A stretch of DNA of 59,801 nucleotides from Allosphingosinicella sp. Its GTDB lineage: Bacteria; Pseudomonadota; Alphaproteobacteria; Sphingomonadales; Sphingomonadaceae. Position 1 is the first letter of the stretch, and each line of letters begins with the position of its first letter. The translations under genes and the position numbers were made by a program. The notes beneath the pieces are model-generated. The model saw only the letters and a program-made list of their open reading frames with translations. It ran no database searches and was not told the DNA's origin. The DNA lies in the NCBI GenBank assembly GCA_030447665.1, contig JAUJOJ010000003.1, positions 65,335 to 125,135 of the forward strand, in the 5' to 3' direction. This document shows, in pieces, positions 1-7,982 of the stretch.

Positions 1-393
1 TTCATCCTTCCGGCGAAGCTCTGGGGCGTGCTGGCGATGTTCGCCTCGATCCTGCTGCTCTTCTTCCTGCCCTGGCTCGATCGTTCGCCGGTCCGTTCCG
101 GCAGCTACCGGCCGCGCTACAAGCAGTTTTTCTGGATCCTCGTCCTTGACGTGCTGGTCCTGGGTTATTGCGGCGGACTTCCCGCGGAAGAGCCGTACGT
201 CATGATCAGCCAAGTCGCGACGATCTACTATTTCGCGCACTTCCTGATCATCGTGCCGCTCGTTTCCGCGCTGGAGAAGACGCTGCCGCTGCCCAACTCC
301 ATCTCCGAGTCCGTGCTGCACGGCGAAAAGGCCGAATCTGCCCCGTTTGGAACCCCGTCTCGTGAAGGTTCCCGGGTCGTTCCGGCCGAATAA
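1..393 (+). CDS. petB: Cytochrome b of the bc1 complex, C-terminal part
   Basis: The frame is open from the first base and ends with TAA at 391-393, so only about the last 130 residues are present. Cytochrome b is the quinol-oxidising membrane subunit of respiratory complex III. Visible are hydrophobic stretches (around LWGVLAMFASILLLFFL and FFWILVLDVLVLGYCGG) with the conserved helix-end pattern PWLDRSPVRSG, then the last helix (YYFAHFLIIVPLVSALE) and a short cytoplasmic tail. The next gene, cytochrome c1, starts 12 bases downstream, the usual fbc/pet operon order (Rieske, cytochrome b, cytochrome c1). The 5' part and the Rieske gene lie outside the window. Identification rests on these segments plus the neighbour. 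Confidence 0.92.
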   Translation, partial: FILPAKLWGVLAMFASILLLFFLPWLDRSPVRSGSYRPRYKQFFWILVLDVLVLGYCGGLPAEEPYVMISQVATIYYFAHFLIIVPLVSALEKTLPLPNSISESVLHGEKAESAPFGTPSREGSRVVPAE

Positions 394-405
394 GGGGTAT
401 TTGAA

Positions 406-1335
406 GTGGTTCGTTTGATTGGCGCCCTCACCGGTCTCGGCTTCATCCTGGTTCTGGTGGTTTCGCTGTTCACCGGCGCGGTCGGCTTCATCAAGGAGCC
501 GCCGGTGGAGAGCGTGGAGCACAAATTCCGCTTGAAGCCCAAGGAAGTGCATTTCGCCAGCGATGGCCCGTTCGGGCATTTCGACCGCCAGCAGCTCCAG
601 CGCGGTTTCCAGGTGTACAAGGAAGTCTGCGCGGCCTGCCACGGCCTCAACCTGGTGGCGTTCCGCAACCTCGCGGATCTCGGTTATTCCGAAGCCGAAG
701 TGAAGGCGATCGCCAACCAATGGCAGATCGAGGTTCCCGACATCAATCCGGACACCGGCGAGTCGGCCACCCGCAAGCCGCTCCCGGCCGACCAGTTCCC
801 AAATCCTTATCCGAACGAGGTCGCCGCCCGCGCCGCCAACCAGAATGCGATGCCGCCCGATCTTTCGCTGATCACCAAGGCGCGGCACCACGGCCCGGCC
901 TATGTCTATTCGCTGCTGACGGGATATCAGCAGCCGCCGGCCAATCTGCCCAAGGAAGCGCGTCCGGGGCAGGGGCTGCACTACAATCCCTATTTCCCAA
1001 ACCTCAACCTCGCCATGCCGCCGCCCATCGCGGCGGACGGACAAGTGACTTATGGCGACGGGACCCCGGCGACTCGCGACCAGATGGCGAAGGACGTCTC
1101 CGCGTTCCTCACTTGGACGGCCGAGCCGTTCCTCGAGAACCGTCACCGCACGGGCCTTGCGGTGCTTCTCTTCCTGCTGATCGCGACCGTGCTTGCCTAT
1201 CTGTCGTACAAGCAGATCTGGGCGACCTCGAAGCGGGAGGTCCGTATCGCCGGACCGCTCGATCCCGAAAATATGGCGCGGCGCGAGATGACCAAGGCTG
1301 ACGCCGCAGCCTCGGGGCGCGGAGTAGAAGGCTGA
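406..1335 (+). CDS. petC: Cytochrome c1 of the bc1 complex
   Basis: This 309-residue membrane-anchored c-type cytochrome passes electrons from the Rieske centre to soluble cytochrome c. An N-terminal hydrophobic segment (residues about 5-28) serves as signal or anchor. The haem-attachment motif CAACH is at residues 75-79, a likely axial Met lies in NLNLAMPPP, and a C-terminal transmembrane helix (LAVLLFLLIATVLAYLSY) is followed by a basic tail, the normal cytochrome c1 layout and length. The start is a GTG twelve bases after the cytochrome b stop; no ATG fits better. Both genes are surely co-transcribed. Confidence 0.96.
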   Translation: MVRLIGALTGLGFILVLVVSLFTGAVGFIKEPPVESVEHKFRLKPKEVHFASDGPFGHFDRQQLQRGFQVYKEVCAACHGLNLVAFRNLADLGYSEAEVKAIANQWQIEVPDINPDTGESATRKPLPADQFPNPYPNEVAARAANQNAMPPDLSLITKARHHGPAYVYSLLTGYQQPPANLPKEARPGQGLHYNPYFPNLNLAMPPPIAADGQVTYGDGTPATRDQMAKDVSAFLTWTAEPFLENRHRTGLAVLLFLLIATVLAYLSYKQIWATSKREVRIAGPLDPENMARREMTKADAAASGRGVEG

Positions 1336-1352
1336 GCGAGCCTGAGGAGGGC

Positions 1353-1892
1353 GTGGAGGCCCGCAATGCCGATCTTCGCGCCCTCATCCGCACCATCCCG
1401 GATTTTCCCAAGCCGGGTATCCAGTTCCGGGACATCACCACCTTGCTCCTCGACGCGAGGGGCTTCGCCTCGAGCGTCGAGCGGCTGGCGTCTGGGCTCG
1501 GCACGACCCCCGATCTGATCGCCGGCATCGAGGCGAGGGGCTTCGTCTTCGCCGCCGCGCTGGCCCAGCGGCTGGGCACCGGGCTCCTCCTCATCCGCAA
1601 GGGGGGCAAGCTTCCCGGCGCGACGATCGCCGAGGATTATGCGCTCGAATATGGCACCGACCGGCTCGCCATGCATGTCGACGCCTGCGCGCCGGGTGCC
1701 ACGGTCCACCTCGTCGACGATCTCATCGCGACCGGCGGATCGGCGCTCGCCGCGGTCAGGTTGATCCGGAGGGCAGGGGCCGAGCTCGCCGGCGCCTCCT
1801 TCGTCATCGACCTTCCCAGTCTTGGCGGCGCCGAGCGGGTGAGGAGCGAAGGGGTCGAGATCCGCGCCCTGCTGAGCTTTCCGGGACATTGA
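1353..1892 (+). CDS. apt: Adenine phosphoribosyltransferase
   Basis: The product makes AMP from adenine and PRPP in purine salvage. The 179 residues match the usual length. The N-terminal IPDFPKPGIQFRDITTLL block and the PRPP-binding loop HLVDDLIATGGSALAA (around residues 125-140) are characteristic, and the substrate loop segment IEARGFVFAAALAQ is present. The start is GTG, chosen because GAGGAGG lies immediately upstream and the protein then begins at the usual distance from the conserved block. It follows the cytochrome c1 gene by 17 bases and may be read from the same transcript. Confidence 0.96.
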   Translation: MEARNADLRALIRTIPDFPKPGIQFRDITTLLLDARGFASSVERLASGLGTTPDLIAGIEARGFVFAAALAQRLGTGLLLIRKGGKLPGATIAEDYALEYGTDRLAMHVDACAPGATVHLVDDLIATGGSALAAVRLIRRAGAELAGASFVIDLPSLGGAERVRSEGVEIRALLSFPGH

Positions 1893-1976
1893 CGACGGTG
1901 CCCGGCACGGGCGCCCGTGTCCCATTTGGCCACGGGCACGCTCGGCGCTCCAGGAACTTAGAAGAAGCGGAAAACG

Positions 1977-1991
1977 TTAAGAGCAGGTTAA
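1977..1991 (+). promoter_or_regulatory. Candidate CtrA binding site
   Basis: The sequence reads TTAA, seven bases (GAGCAGG), TTAA, an exact match to the full CtrA consensus TTAA-N7-TTAA known from Caulobacter and other alphaproteobacteria. It lies about 70 bases before the start of the Tyr/Gly-rich lipoprotein gene, a suitable position for a cell-cycle or motility regulator. No binding data; the call rests on the motif only. Confidence 0.45.
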
Positions 1992-2060
1992 CGGTTCAGA
2001 CGCCGTTCAAGCCCCTGGGCGGAGTCTCTTCACGTCAATCTGGTTTCGGGAGAGTCGCTT

Positions 2061-2585
2061 ATGTTCGTGCCCCGCATCCGTTCCGCCGCCCTTGCACTTA
2101 CCGCTGCGCTCGGCCTCAGCGCCTGCACGGCCTATGACGATGGCTATGGCTATGGCGGTCTGTCCGTCGGCATTAGCTCCGGCGGCTATTATGACGATTA
2201 TTACGACCCTTATTACGGCAGCTATGGATATGGTCGGAGCAGCTACGGCAGCTACGATCCTTATTGGGGCTGGTATAATGATTATTATTATCCCGGCACC
2301 GGTTATTATGTCTATGATCGCTATCGCCGCCCATTTCGCTGGAACGATCATCAGCAGCGCTATTGGACTGACCGCGGCCGCTACTGGCGCGGCGACCGCC
2401 ACACGAATTGGAGCGGTTTAGGCCGGCACTTTCGCCAGGAAGAACGGCAGTTCCGACAGCATCGCGGCCATGAGCGGGAAGCTTTCCGCCACGGCGAGGT
2501 AACCCGCGATCAGTTCCGCGCGCATCGCCGCGAGGAACGTCGTGCCTTCCGGCAGCACCGGCGCGAGCATCTTCGCCGCAACTGA
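2061..2585 (+). CDS. Tyr/Gly-rich lipoprotein with basic C-terminus, function unknown
   Basis: This 174-residue exported protein has a signal peptide ending in a lipobox-like LGLSAC (Cys about residue 21). After that come Tyr/Gly/Asp-rich imperfect repeats (YGYG, YYDDYYDPYYG, SYGSYDPYWG) to about residue 85, then a C-terminal third rich in Arg, His, Glu and Phe with heptad-like REE and RQHRRE patterns. The acid-to-base switch along the chain suggests self-association or binding to a surface polymer, but this is inference. GGGAGAG precedes the ATG. A hairpin with a T-rich tail follows the gene and a CtrA-type site lies upstream. I do not recognise a named family. Confidence 0.75.
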   Translation: MFVPRIRSAALALTAALGLSACTAYDDGYGYGGLSVGISSGGYYDDYYDPYYGSYGYGRSSYGSYDPYWGWYNDYYYPGTGYYVYDRYRRPFRWNDHQQRYWTDRGRYWRGDRHTNWSGLGRHFRQEERQFRQHRGHEREAFRHGEVTRDQFRAHRREERRAFRQHRREHLRRN

Positions 2586-2600
2586 GGCCGATCGCTAGCC

Positions 2601-2640
2601 CGTTCCCGGTTATGCTGAACCGGGAACGAGTCTATTTTCC
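2601..2640 (+). terminator. Rho-independent terminator after the Tyr/Gly-rich lipoprotein gene
   Basis: CGTTCCCGGTT and AACCGGGAACG form an 11-base-pair stem with a six-base loop, followed by a pyrimidine-rich tail containing TTTT. It begins 15 bases after the stop codon at 2585. Confidence 0.7.
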
Positions 2641-2650
2641 CTTTGATGGC

Positions 2651-2694
2651 GTGCTTTCCGAGCCGTCAGGTGATCCCACCTGACTAGAAAGCAC
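2651..2694. repeat. Nested palindrome between convergent genes
   Basis: GTGCTTTC and GAAAGCAC form outer arms around an inner hairpin GTCAGGTG-ATC-CCACCTGAC. It sits between the lipoprotein gene and the end of the opposing maoC gene. It could act as a two-way terminator or be a small palindromic repeat; the nested design resembles other elements in this window. Confidence 0.5.
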
Positions 2695-2695
2695 T

Positions 2696-3163
2696 CTAAG
2701 CTTCGGGCTGCGCTTCGTCTTCCGGTCGCCGCTGCATCAGCACGATCGAGGTGAAGCTGAGCACCGGCTCGCCGTTCTGATTGGTGACCGTGGTCGCCGA
2801 TCGGAACGAGCCGATCTTCGGCTTGCTGCGCGACGGGCGCACCTCGACGATCGTGCTCGAAACGTGCAGCGTATCGCCCGGATAGACGGGCTTGAGCCAC
2901 CTCAATTCGTCGACCCCGGGAGAGCCGAGCCCGGCCTGCTCCGTATTCACCACATGCCGCGCGATCACCGCCATCGTCATCGCGCAGCTGTGCCAGCCGC
3001 TCGCCGCCAGCCGGCCGAAATGGGTTTTCGCAGCCGCCTCATCGGAAAGGTGGAAGGGCTGCGGGTCGTATTTGCGCGCGAAATCGATCACCTCCTCGCG
3101 CGTCACTTCGTAGCTGCCGAAATAGGTTTCCTGTCCGATTTCGAGATCTTCCAGGTAGATCAA
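2696..3163 (-). CDS. MaoC family (R)-specific enoyl-CoA hydratase-like protein
   Basis: The 155-residue product has the single hot-dog fold expected for MaoC-like dehydratases, which hydrate trans-enoyl-CoA esters. Family marks are the N-terminal segment VTREEVIDFARKYDPQPFH (Asp and His of the active-site loop), the helix FGRLAASGWHSCAM, and the later core DELRWLKPVYPGDTLH. Its ATG overlaps the TGA of the upstream phosphatase gene by four bases (ATGA), so the two genes are translationally coupled. The substrate cannot be read from sequence; fatty-acid or polyester metabolism is the usual setting. Confidence 0.88.
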   Translation of the reverse strand: MIYLEDLEIGQETYFGSYEVTREEVIDFARKYDPQPFHLSDEAAAKTHFGRLAASGWHSCAMTMAVIARHVVNTEQAGLGSPGVDELRWLKPVYPGDTLHVSSTIVEVRPSRSKPKIGSFRSATTVTNQNGEPVLSFTSIVLMQRRPEDEAQPEA

Positions 3164-4786
3164 GCCGCGGCTCCTTTCGTCCGGGAACGGTAGCAGCGCG
3201 AAACCGGATTGCCAGCCTCGAGAGGCGAATAGGCGTCAGCCGACGGCGAGGTCCGGACGTCCCCGCCGACGGTCGCCGTCGCCCGCTTCGACAGGGCGCC
3301 CCTGGGGGTCGTCACGCGGTCCATCACCATGAAGTTCGTCCGCCACTCGTCGGGCGTGACCTCGCAGGTGAGGTAGCCGCGCTGATCGTTGACGAACTTC
3401 AGCTGCGGGTTGTTCCGCAGGATGAGATCGCTTCCGGACCGCTGGTCCTGCCCGTCGCCGCCGCTCGAGATCGAGGTCGAGACGAACTCCGCCGCCACCG
3501 GCCGCTCGCGTTCGTCGTGCAGCAGCCCGGCCCAGTTCTGATGCTCGTCACCGGTCAGGACCACGACGTTGTCGAGCCCCTTGAGCCGCGAGAGCAGGCG
3601 CTGGCGCGGCACTTCGTAGCCAGCCCAGCTGTCGAGGTTCACCATCTTGTGGGGCGCCTCGTCGGGCGTGCGCCGCCGGTCGAGCGACATCATCATCACC
3701 TGCTGGGCCAAGACGTTCCAGCGAGCATCGCGGCTCTGCAGGTTGCGGGTAAGCCAGGCCTCCTGCTCCGCCCCGAGCATGGCGGCGGTTTGCGCGCGGA
3801 TTTCCGGGCAGGTGGCGCCCCAGCGGTCGCCGCACGGCTGGTCGCTGCGGTATTGGCGGGTGTCGAGGAAGTTCATCTCAACGAGGTTGCCGATCCGAGC
3901 GCTGCGATAGGCCTGGAGCGCCGCCCCGTTCGGGAAGGAGCGGCGCCGCACCGGCATATGCTCGTACCAGGCCTGGAAAGCGGCAGCGCGGCGCAGGCGG
4001 AAGACTTCGGGCGGCGCGCCTTCCTGCTCGATGTCGCCCGCCCAATTATTATCGACCTCATGGTCGTCGAACGTCATGAAGAAGGGATGAGCGGCGTGCG
4101 CACGCTGGAGATCCGGGTCGGACTTGTACTGGGCATAGCGGCGGCGATAATCGTCGAGACTGTAGATGAGCTGCCCTTCATGCCGCCGCACCGGCACGTA
4201 CAGACCGCCCTGGCCGCGCCCGGGACGCAGCATGTCGCCGCGATATTCGTAGATATAGTCGCCATAATGGTAGACGAAGGCGAGCTCTTCGCGCGCCAGA
4301 TGGCCGAAAGCGGTGAACAGCCCGTCCTCATAATGCTGGCAGCCCGCGACGCCGAAGCGCAGCGACCCGACATCGGCGCCCGCCGTCGGCAGCGTCCGCG
4401 CGCGGCCGGTGAGGCTCCGCTCGCCGCCCTGCTCGAAACGGTACCAATAAGGCCGATCGGGCTGCAGTCCCGTCACTTCGACATGAACCGCATGGGCAAG
4501 CTCCGGCCGTGCCTGCGCTTCGCCGCTCGCGACGACAGTGGCGAAACGTTCGTCGGAGGCCACCTCCCACTTCACCGGAACGTTGCCCATCGGCATGCCG
4601 CCGTGCGGCTCGAGCGGCTCGGGCGCAAGCCGGGTCCAGATCACGAACCCATCCGCGGCGGGATCGCCCGATGCGATGCCAAGGCTGAACGGATAAGGTC
4701 CGCCACATCGTCTGCGCGCGGAGGATGGCAGGGGCGGCAAGCGCGCTCGCCGCTGTGCCGGCGATGAAAGTGCGGCGAGTCAGCAT
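3160..4786 (-). pseudogene. phoD: PhoD-like alkaline phosphatase with Tat signal, frameshifted near the N-terminus
   Basis: PhoD phosphatases are exported folded by the Tat system and hydrolyse phosphodiesters or monoesters in the periplasm. The body (PYPFSLGIASGDPAADG, the Asp/His-rich metal sites in VYHYGDYIYEYRG and TFDDHEVDNNW, LTGDEHQNW) is intact. The twin-arginine leader MLTRRTFIAGTAASALAAP lies in another frame, and the join falls at about 4695-4702, where the sequence carries one base more than a continuous frame allows (1627 bases in all). Either the copy is mutated or this is a sequence error; if the extra base is not real, the gene codes for about 540 residues. Downstream maoC overlaps by four bases. 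Confidence 0.88.
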
Positions 4787-4871
4787 CACCTGGCGCTACA
4801 AGGCTTCGGTTGCGGTTCCAAGACGCCGCGCTCCAGCCGCGAAATGAATGCGATAGATGCTTTACGGGCCG

Positions 4872-4888
4872 GTAACCATTTTTGGTTA
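4872..4888 (+). promoter_or_regulatory. Small palindrome upstream of a 44-residue reading frame
   Basis: TAACCA and TGGTTA flank a run of Ts, giving a six-base-pair inverted repeat 28 bases before the ATG at 4916. It could be an operator or a leader hairpin. Evidence is only symmetry and position. Confidence 0.25.
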
Positions 4889-4915
4889 GTGGCGGCTCCC
4901 GAAGGAGCAATTGCC

Positions 4916-5050
4916 ATGACCATCAATACAGCCCCGACCCGGATCCTTGCGGCCGTGTTCGCGATCCTCGCGACGGCGGCGCTGCACGCCAGCTGGCTGA
5001 ACGCGCTCGATCGCGACGCCATCGCCGCGACCGCCGCCGTTACAGCGTAA
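4916..5050 (+). CDS. Small 44-residue protein with one hydrophobic segment
   Basis: The frame starts at ATG 4916 with GAAGGAG a suitable distance upstream; a longer version from 4844 has no better signal. The protein starts MTINTAPTRILAAVFAILAT and has a hydrophobic stretch (ILAAVFAILATAALHASWL) that may be a membrane anchor or uncleaved signal, then a short acidic-alanine tail. It is divergent from the phoD-maoC pair, so the 4790-4915 interval probably holds promoters in both directions. Short frames like this are easily spurious; the ribosome site is the main support. Confidence 0.5.
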   Translation: MTINTAPTRILAAVFAILATAALHASWLNALDRDAIAATAAVTA

Positions 5051-5208
5051 GACTCCGTCGTCACGTAGGCCGAACCGTTCAAGGCTCGAAGCTGGCCGGG
5101 AACGACCGGCTGAAGCGCAGGCCTGAAGGCTGGTTCCTCACCAAGGAGCTTGCTGCGGTCAACAATTCTTAAGCCTAGAAGCAAGCTGCGCGAAATCGGA
5201 CGCACTTT

Positions 5209-5373
5209 GTCATGCCGGACTTGATGATTGAGATGACCTGTCCCCCGGACAGGTCATTAGGGGACCCAATCATGGCATCCACCTGTTCTTCTATGAGGTA
5301 GCCGCGGTGGAAAAAAGGTGGACCCCGGATCAAGTCCGGGGTGACGATTCACAGTTAACGAACCTTGCTCTAG
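5209..5373. repeat. Composite palindromic intergenic repeat, copy A, with an inner palindromic insert
   Basis: The segment matches the element at 24419-24568: CATGCCGGACTTGAT, GGCATCCACCTGTTCTTCT, GTGGACCCCGGATCAAG, TCCGGGGTGACGATTCAC and CTTGCTCTA occur in the same order. In this copy bases 5226-5273 are extra and form their own hairpin (GACCTGTCC / GGACAGGTC with GATTG / CAATC further out), where copy B has only two bases. That suggests one palindrome inserted into another. The rest of 5051-5402 holds no gene that I can support. Confidence 0.7.
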
Positions 5374-5402
5374 GAGTAGCTCGCCTTAGCTATCGAGCTG
5401 CA

Positions 5403-6560
5403 TCAGGTTCCAGGCGGTAGCAGCCACGCGACCCCGTCCACGAACAGGATGTGCCACATGCTCCGGCTGTGGCCGGCTATCATGGTCCGCATGACCGCCT
5501 TTGCACCCGCAGCCCGCGCGACTTCTACCGCCCGCTCGGTCCTTCTGAGGAAGCCGGGTTCGAAGAGGCCGGCGCCGGCATAAAGCTGCGCGTCTTTCAG
5601 CTGGCCGGCATATTCGGCCGCAGCTTTCGAGCCGGACGACATGGCAAGCACCTTGCCGAATAGGTCCGGACGAGCCTCCGCCGCAGCCAAAGCCCAAGCG
5701 CCTCCGTTCGAGTAGCCCGCCGTTACCCGGTCCTCGCGTCGAGGGGAGGCAGGGTAATCTTTCTCGATGTACGGGATGAGCTCGTCCGTCACGAAACGCA
5801 GGTGCCGCCCGAATGGAGTGTCGGTCTGGGGGCCGGCAGGATTGGCGTCCAGCAGATATTCCACCATGCGCCGGTCGCAAGGTTTCTGGGGGCAACCTTC
5901 CACCGGGCCTTGCCCGCTCTCGATGCCTACGATCATCGCAGGAGCCGCGCGTCCGGCCACCATTGCCGCCTCCGCGATGGGCGCGAAACTCGCCGTGTTA
6001 CCATCTGCAAGATAGATTACCGGGAGTTGCTGTCCCGCGACGACGTCAGGGGGAACGTAGATATTGATGCGCCTCTTCTCCCCCAGCATTGTGGAATCGA
6101 CCGAAACGGAAGTGATGACACCGCGCAGCGGATCAGCCTTGGGCGGAGGAGGGGGCGCATCGGGGCCGCGAATATCGGTGGGGGGCGGCATCCTTTCTGC
6201 AAGATGGGTAACATCGAGGATGGCCCGGCGCATGTGCGGCACGCGAACGGTGATTCCCGCCAGCTCGGTCTCACCGATAGGCTCCAGGGGCGTCTGTATG
6301 GCACAGCAAAGCGCCGTCCAACCCTCCTCTCCAACCCGCGCGATGAGGCTCAAGCGGTCACCCACCACCCACCACACCGAGTCGCGCTCGCCGATCAGTG
6401 CCTTGCTTGCGTCAGGCGAGAAACGGACGGGCAGCGTACAGGGTGTCTGGATCGCCGCACTCGCGCCGGCGCACCTGTCGAGGCGATTCACATAAGGTGG
6501 GGGTGATTTGGTGCCGGTTGATGTGATCGCGAGAAAAAGCTGAAGAGCGAGGCTGATCAT
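5403..6560 (-). CDS. Putative secreted alpha/beta-hydrolase (esterase D/enterochelin esterase type), paralog 1
   Basis: The 385-residue protein has an N-terminal hydrophobic signal (LALQLFLAITSTG), a Pro-rich linker around residue 140, and a C-terminal esterase domain. The nucleophile elbow is GYSNGGAW (Ser near residue 290) and the catalytic His lies in AGHSRSMWHILF; an Asp between them is not pinned down. The N-terminal half contains many paired Cys (CAG, TPC, LCCA) and may be a separate binding domain. It is a diverged tandem paralog of the gene at 6778-7938; the two share order, motifs and termini. The substrate is unknown. Confidence 0.8.
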   Translation of the reverse strand: MISLALQLFLAITSTGTKSPPPYVNRLDRCAGASAAIQTPCTLPVRFSPDASKALIGERDSVWWVVGDRLSLIARVGEEGWTALCCAIQTPLEPIGETELAGITVRVPHMRRAILDVTHLAERMPPPTDIRGPDAPPPPPKADPLRGVITSVSVDSTMLGEKRRINIYVPPDVVAGQQLPVIYLADGNTASFAPIAEAAMVAGRAAPAMIVGIESGQGPVEGCPQKPCDRRMVEYLLDANPAGPQTDTPFGRHLRFVTDELIPYIEKDYPASPRREDRVTAGYSNGGAWALAAAEARPDLFGKVLAMSSGSKAAAEYAGQLKDAQLYAGAGLFEPGFLRRTERAVEVARAAGAKAVMRTMIAGHSRSMWHILFVDGVAWLLPPGT

Positions 6561-6612
6561 CGGTCAGACTTAGCAGGTGATCGCGGTTATTCGAACACAA
6601 ACACTGCCTGAA

Positions 6613-6771
6613 TCAGACGTTGAAGCGGAACAGCATCACGTCGCCGTCCCTCGTCACATAGTCCTTGCCTTCCGAGCGGAGCTTGCCCGCGTCGCGCGCG
6701 CCGCTTTCACCGCCCAAGGCTATATGATCGTCATAGGCGATGGTCTCGGAGCGGATGAAGCCGTCACATCC
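6613..6771 (-). pseudogene. Duplicated 3' remnant of ychF
   Basis: On the minus strand this reads [12 protein letters not shown] to [10 protein letters not shown] then TGA, about 52 codons that match the C-terminus of YchF encoded at 7983-8135. By eye there are about 11 differences over about 148 aligned bases. There is no start codon or upstream GTPase domain. Its place directly upstream of esterase paralog 1 mirrors the place of real ychF upstream of paralog 2, so it marks the edge of a tandem duplication of ychF-tail plus esterase. Confidence 0.85.
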
Positions 6772-6777
6772 GCTCAC

Positions 6778-7938
6778 TCACCGCGCCGCCGGCAGCAGCC
6801 AGCTGATGCCTTCCGCGAAGAGGATATCCCACATTGCCATGCTGTGTCCGGCAACGACCTCCCGAAAGCGGACCTCTGCGCCAGCAGCTTTGGCACGCCT
6901 CGCGCGTTCTCGTGTTAGGGCTAAAAACGTAGGCTCGAAGATTCCCGCGCCGGTGTAGATCCGTGCTTTTCCCAGCGCCTCAGCGTGGTGCATCGTCGCC
7001 GCCGAGCCGGCCGACATGCCGAGCACGTTGCCGAACAGGTCGGGGCGCAATGCGGCAGTGGCAAATGCCCAGGCCGCACCGCTGGAATAGCCGGCGACAA
7101 TTCGATCCTGCCGTCGCGATGAAGCCGGGTAGTTCGCTTCTATCCAGGGCACGAGTTCATCGGCGACGAAGTTCAAGTGCCGGGTGAATTGCGGGTCGGG
7201 TCGGGTCTCGCCCGCTTCCTGGTTGGATTGGTAGTCGAGATTGCGCCGATCGCAATGTGGCTTGCCGCAATCAGGTACGTATCCGTCGGCGCTGTCGATG
7301 CCGACGATGATCGCGGGCGACGCGCGCCCATCGCGAACTGCCGCCTCCAGGATCGGCGCGAATTGGAAGGTTGCGCCGTCGGCGAGGTATATGACCGGCA
7401 GTCGGAGTGCATCAGGCGACGCGGCGGGCACATAGATGGTCCCCCGCCGCGTCTCGCCCATAGCCTTGGATTCAAACGCGAACCGGATCAACCGGCTCTT
7501 GAGCGGCATTGAACGTGCTGGCGCGGGCGGGGCATCCGGGCCGCGGATGACTTCCGGCGGGCTGATCACCCGCGCGTTAGAGTCGGTGACGTCGATGATT
7601 GCCTCGCGCACTTGAGGCACTCGTACGGTGATCGCGGCAAGCTCCGTGCCTGCGATCGGCTCAAGCGGCGTCTGGATGGCGCAGCACAATTTCGACCAAC
7701 GCTCCTCTTCCGGCCGCGTGATGAAAGTGAGATGATCCCCGGCCAGCCACCAGACGCTGTTGCGCATGCCGATCAGCGCAGTCGTCGCTTCGGGCGAGAA
7801 GCGGGTAGGAATGACGCAGGGCGAGGCGATGACCGCGGTGGGGCTGGCGCACGCATCGAGCCGATGCAGGTTCGAGGGAGCATGCTTCGCGCCGCCAACG
7901 GCGGCTACGGCAAGCGAAACGGCGAGCGTCCCGAACAT
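6778..7938 (-). CDS. Putative secreted alpha/beta-hydrolase (esterase D/enterochelin esterase type), paralog 2
   Basis: The 386-residue product begins with a signal-like segment (MFGTLAVSLAVAAVGG) and ends with an esterase domain with the elbow GYSSGAAW (Ser near residue 290) and the His-containing AGHSMAMWDILF. Other shared blocks with paralog 1 are FSPEATTALIGMRNSVWW, LCCAIQTPLEPI and IRGPDAP. Protein identity between the two looks like roughly half. The gene lies 44 bases after ychF on the same strand. The natural substrate is unknown; the Cys-rich N-terminal half is not a family I can name. Confidence 0.82.
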   Translation of the reverse strand: MFGTLAVSLAVAAVGGAKHAPSNLHRLDACASPTAVIASPCVIPTRFSPEATTALIGMRNSVWWLAGDHLTFITRPEEERWSKLCCAIQTPLEPIAGTELAAITVRVPQVREAIIDVTDSNARVISPPEVIRGPDAPPAPARSMPLKSRLIRFAFESKAMGETRRGTIYVPAASPDALRLPVIYLADGATFQFAPILEAAVRDGRASPAIIVGIDSADGYVPDCGKPHCDRRNLDYQSNQEAGETRPDPQFTRHLNFVADELVPWIEANYPASSRRQDRIVAGYSSGAAWAFATAALRPDLFGNVLGMSAGSAATMHHAEALGKARIYTGAGIFEPTFLALTRERARRAKAAGAEVRFREVVAGHSMAMWDILFAEGISWLLPAAR

Positions 7939-7982
7939 CGCTCACAGACTAGCGCCGGTCAGGCTTCGAGCAAGCCCCCGCG

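Noticed and set aside
3517..4767. 416-codon plus-strand frame over phoD
   Set aside because: Antisense to a recognisable phosphatase; no signal, motif or ribosome site of its own.
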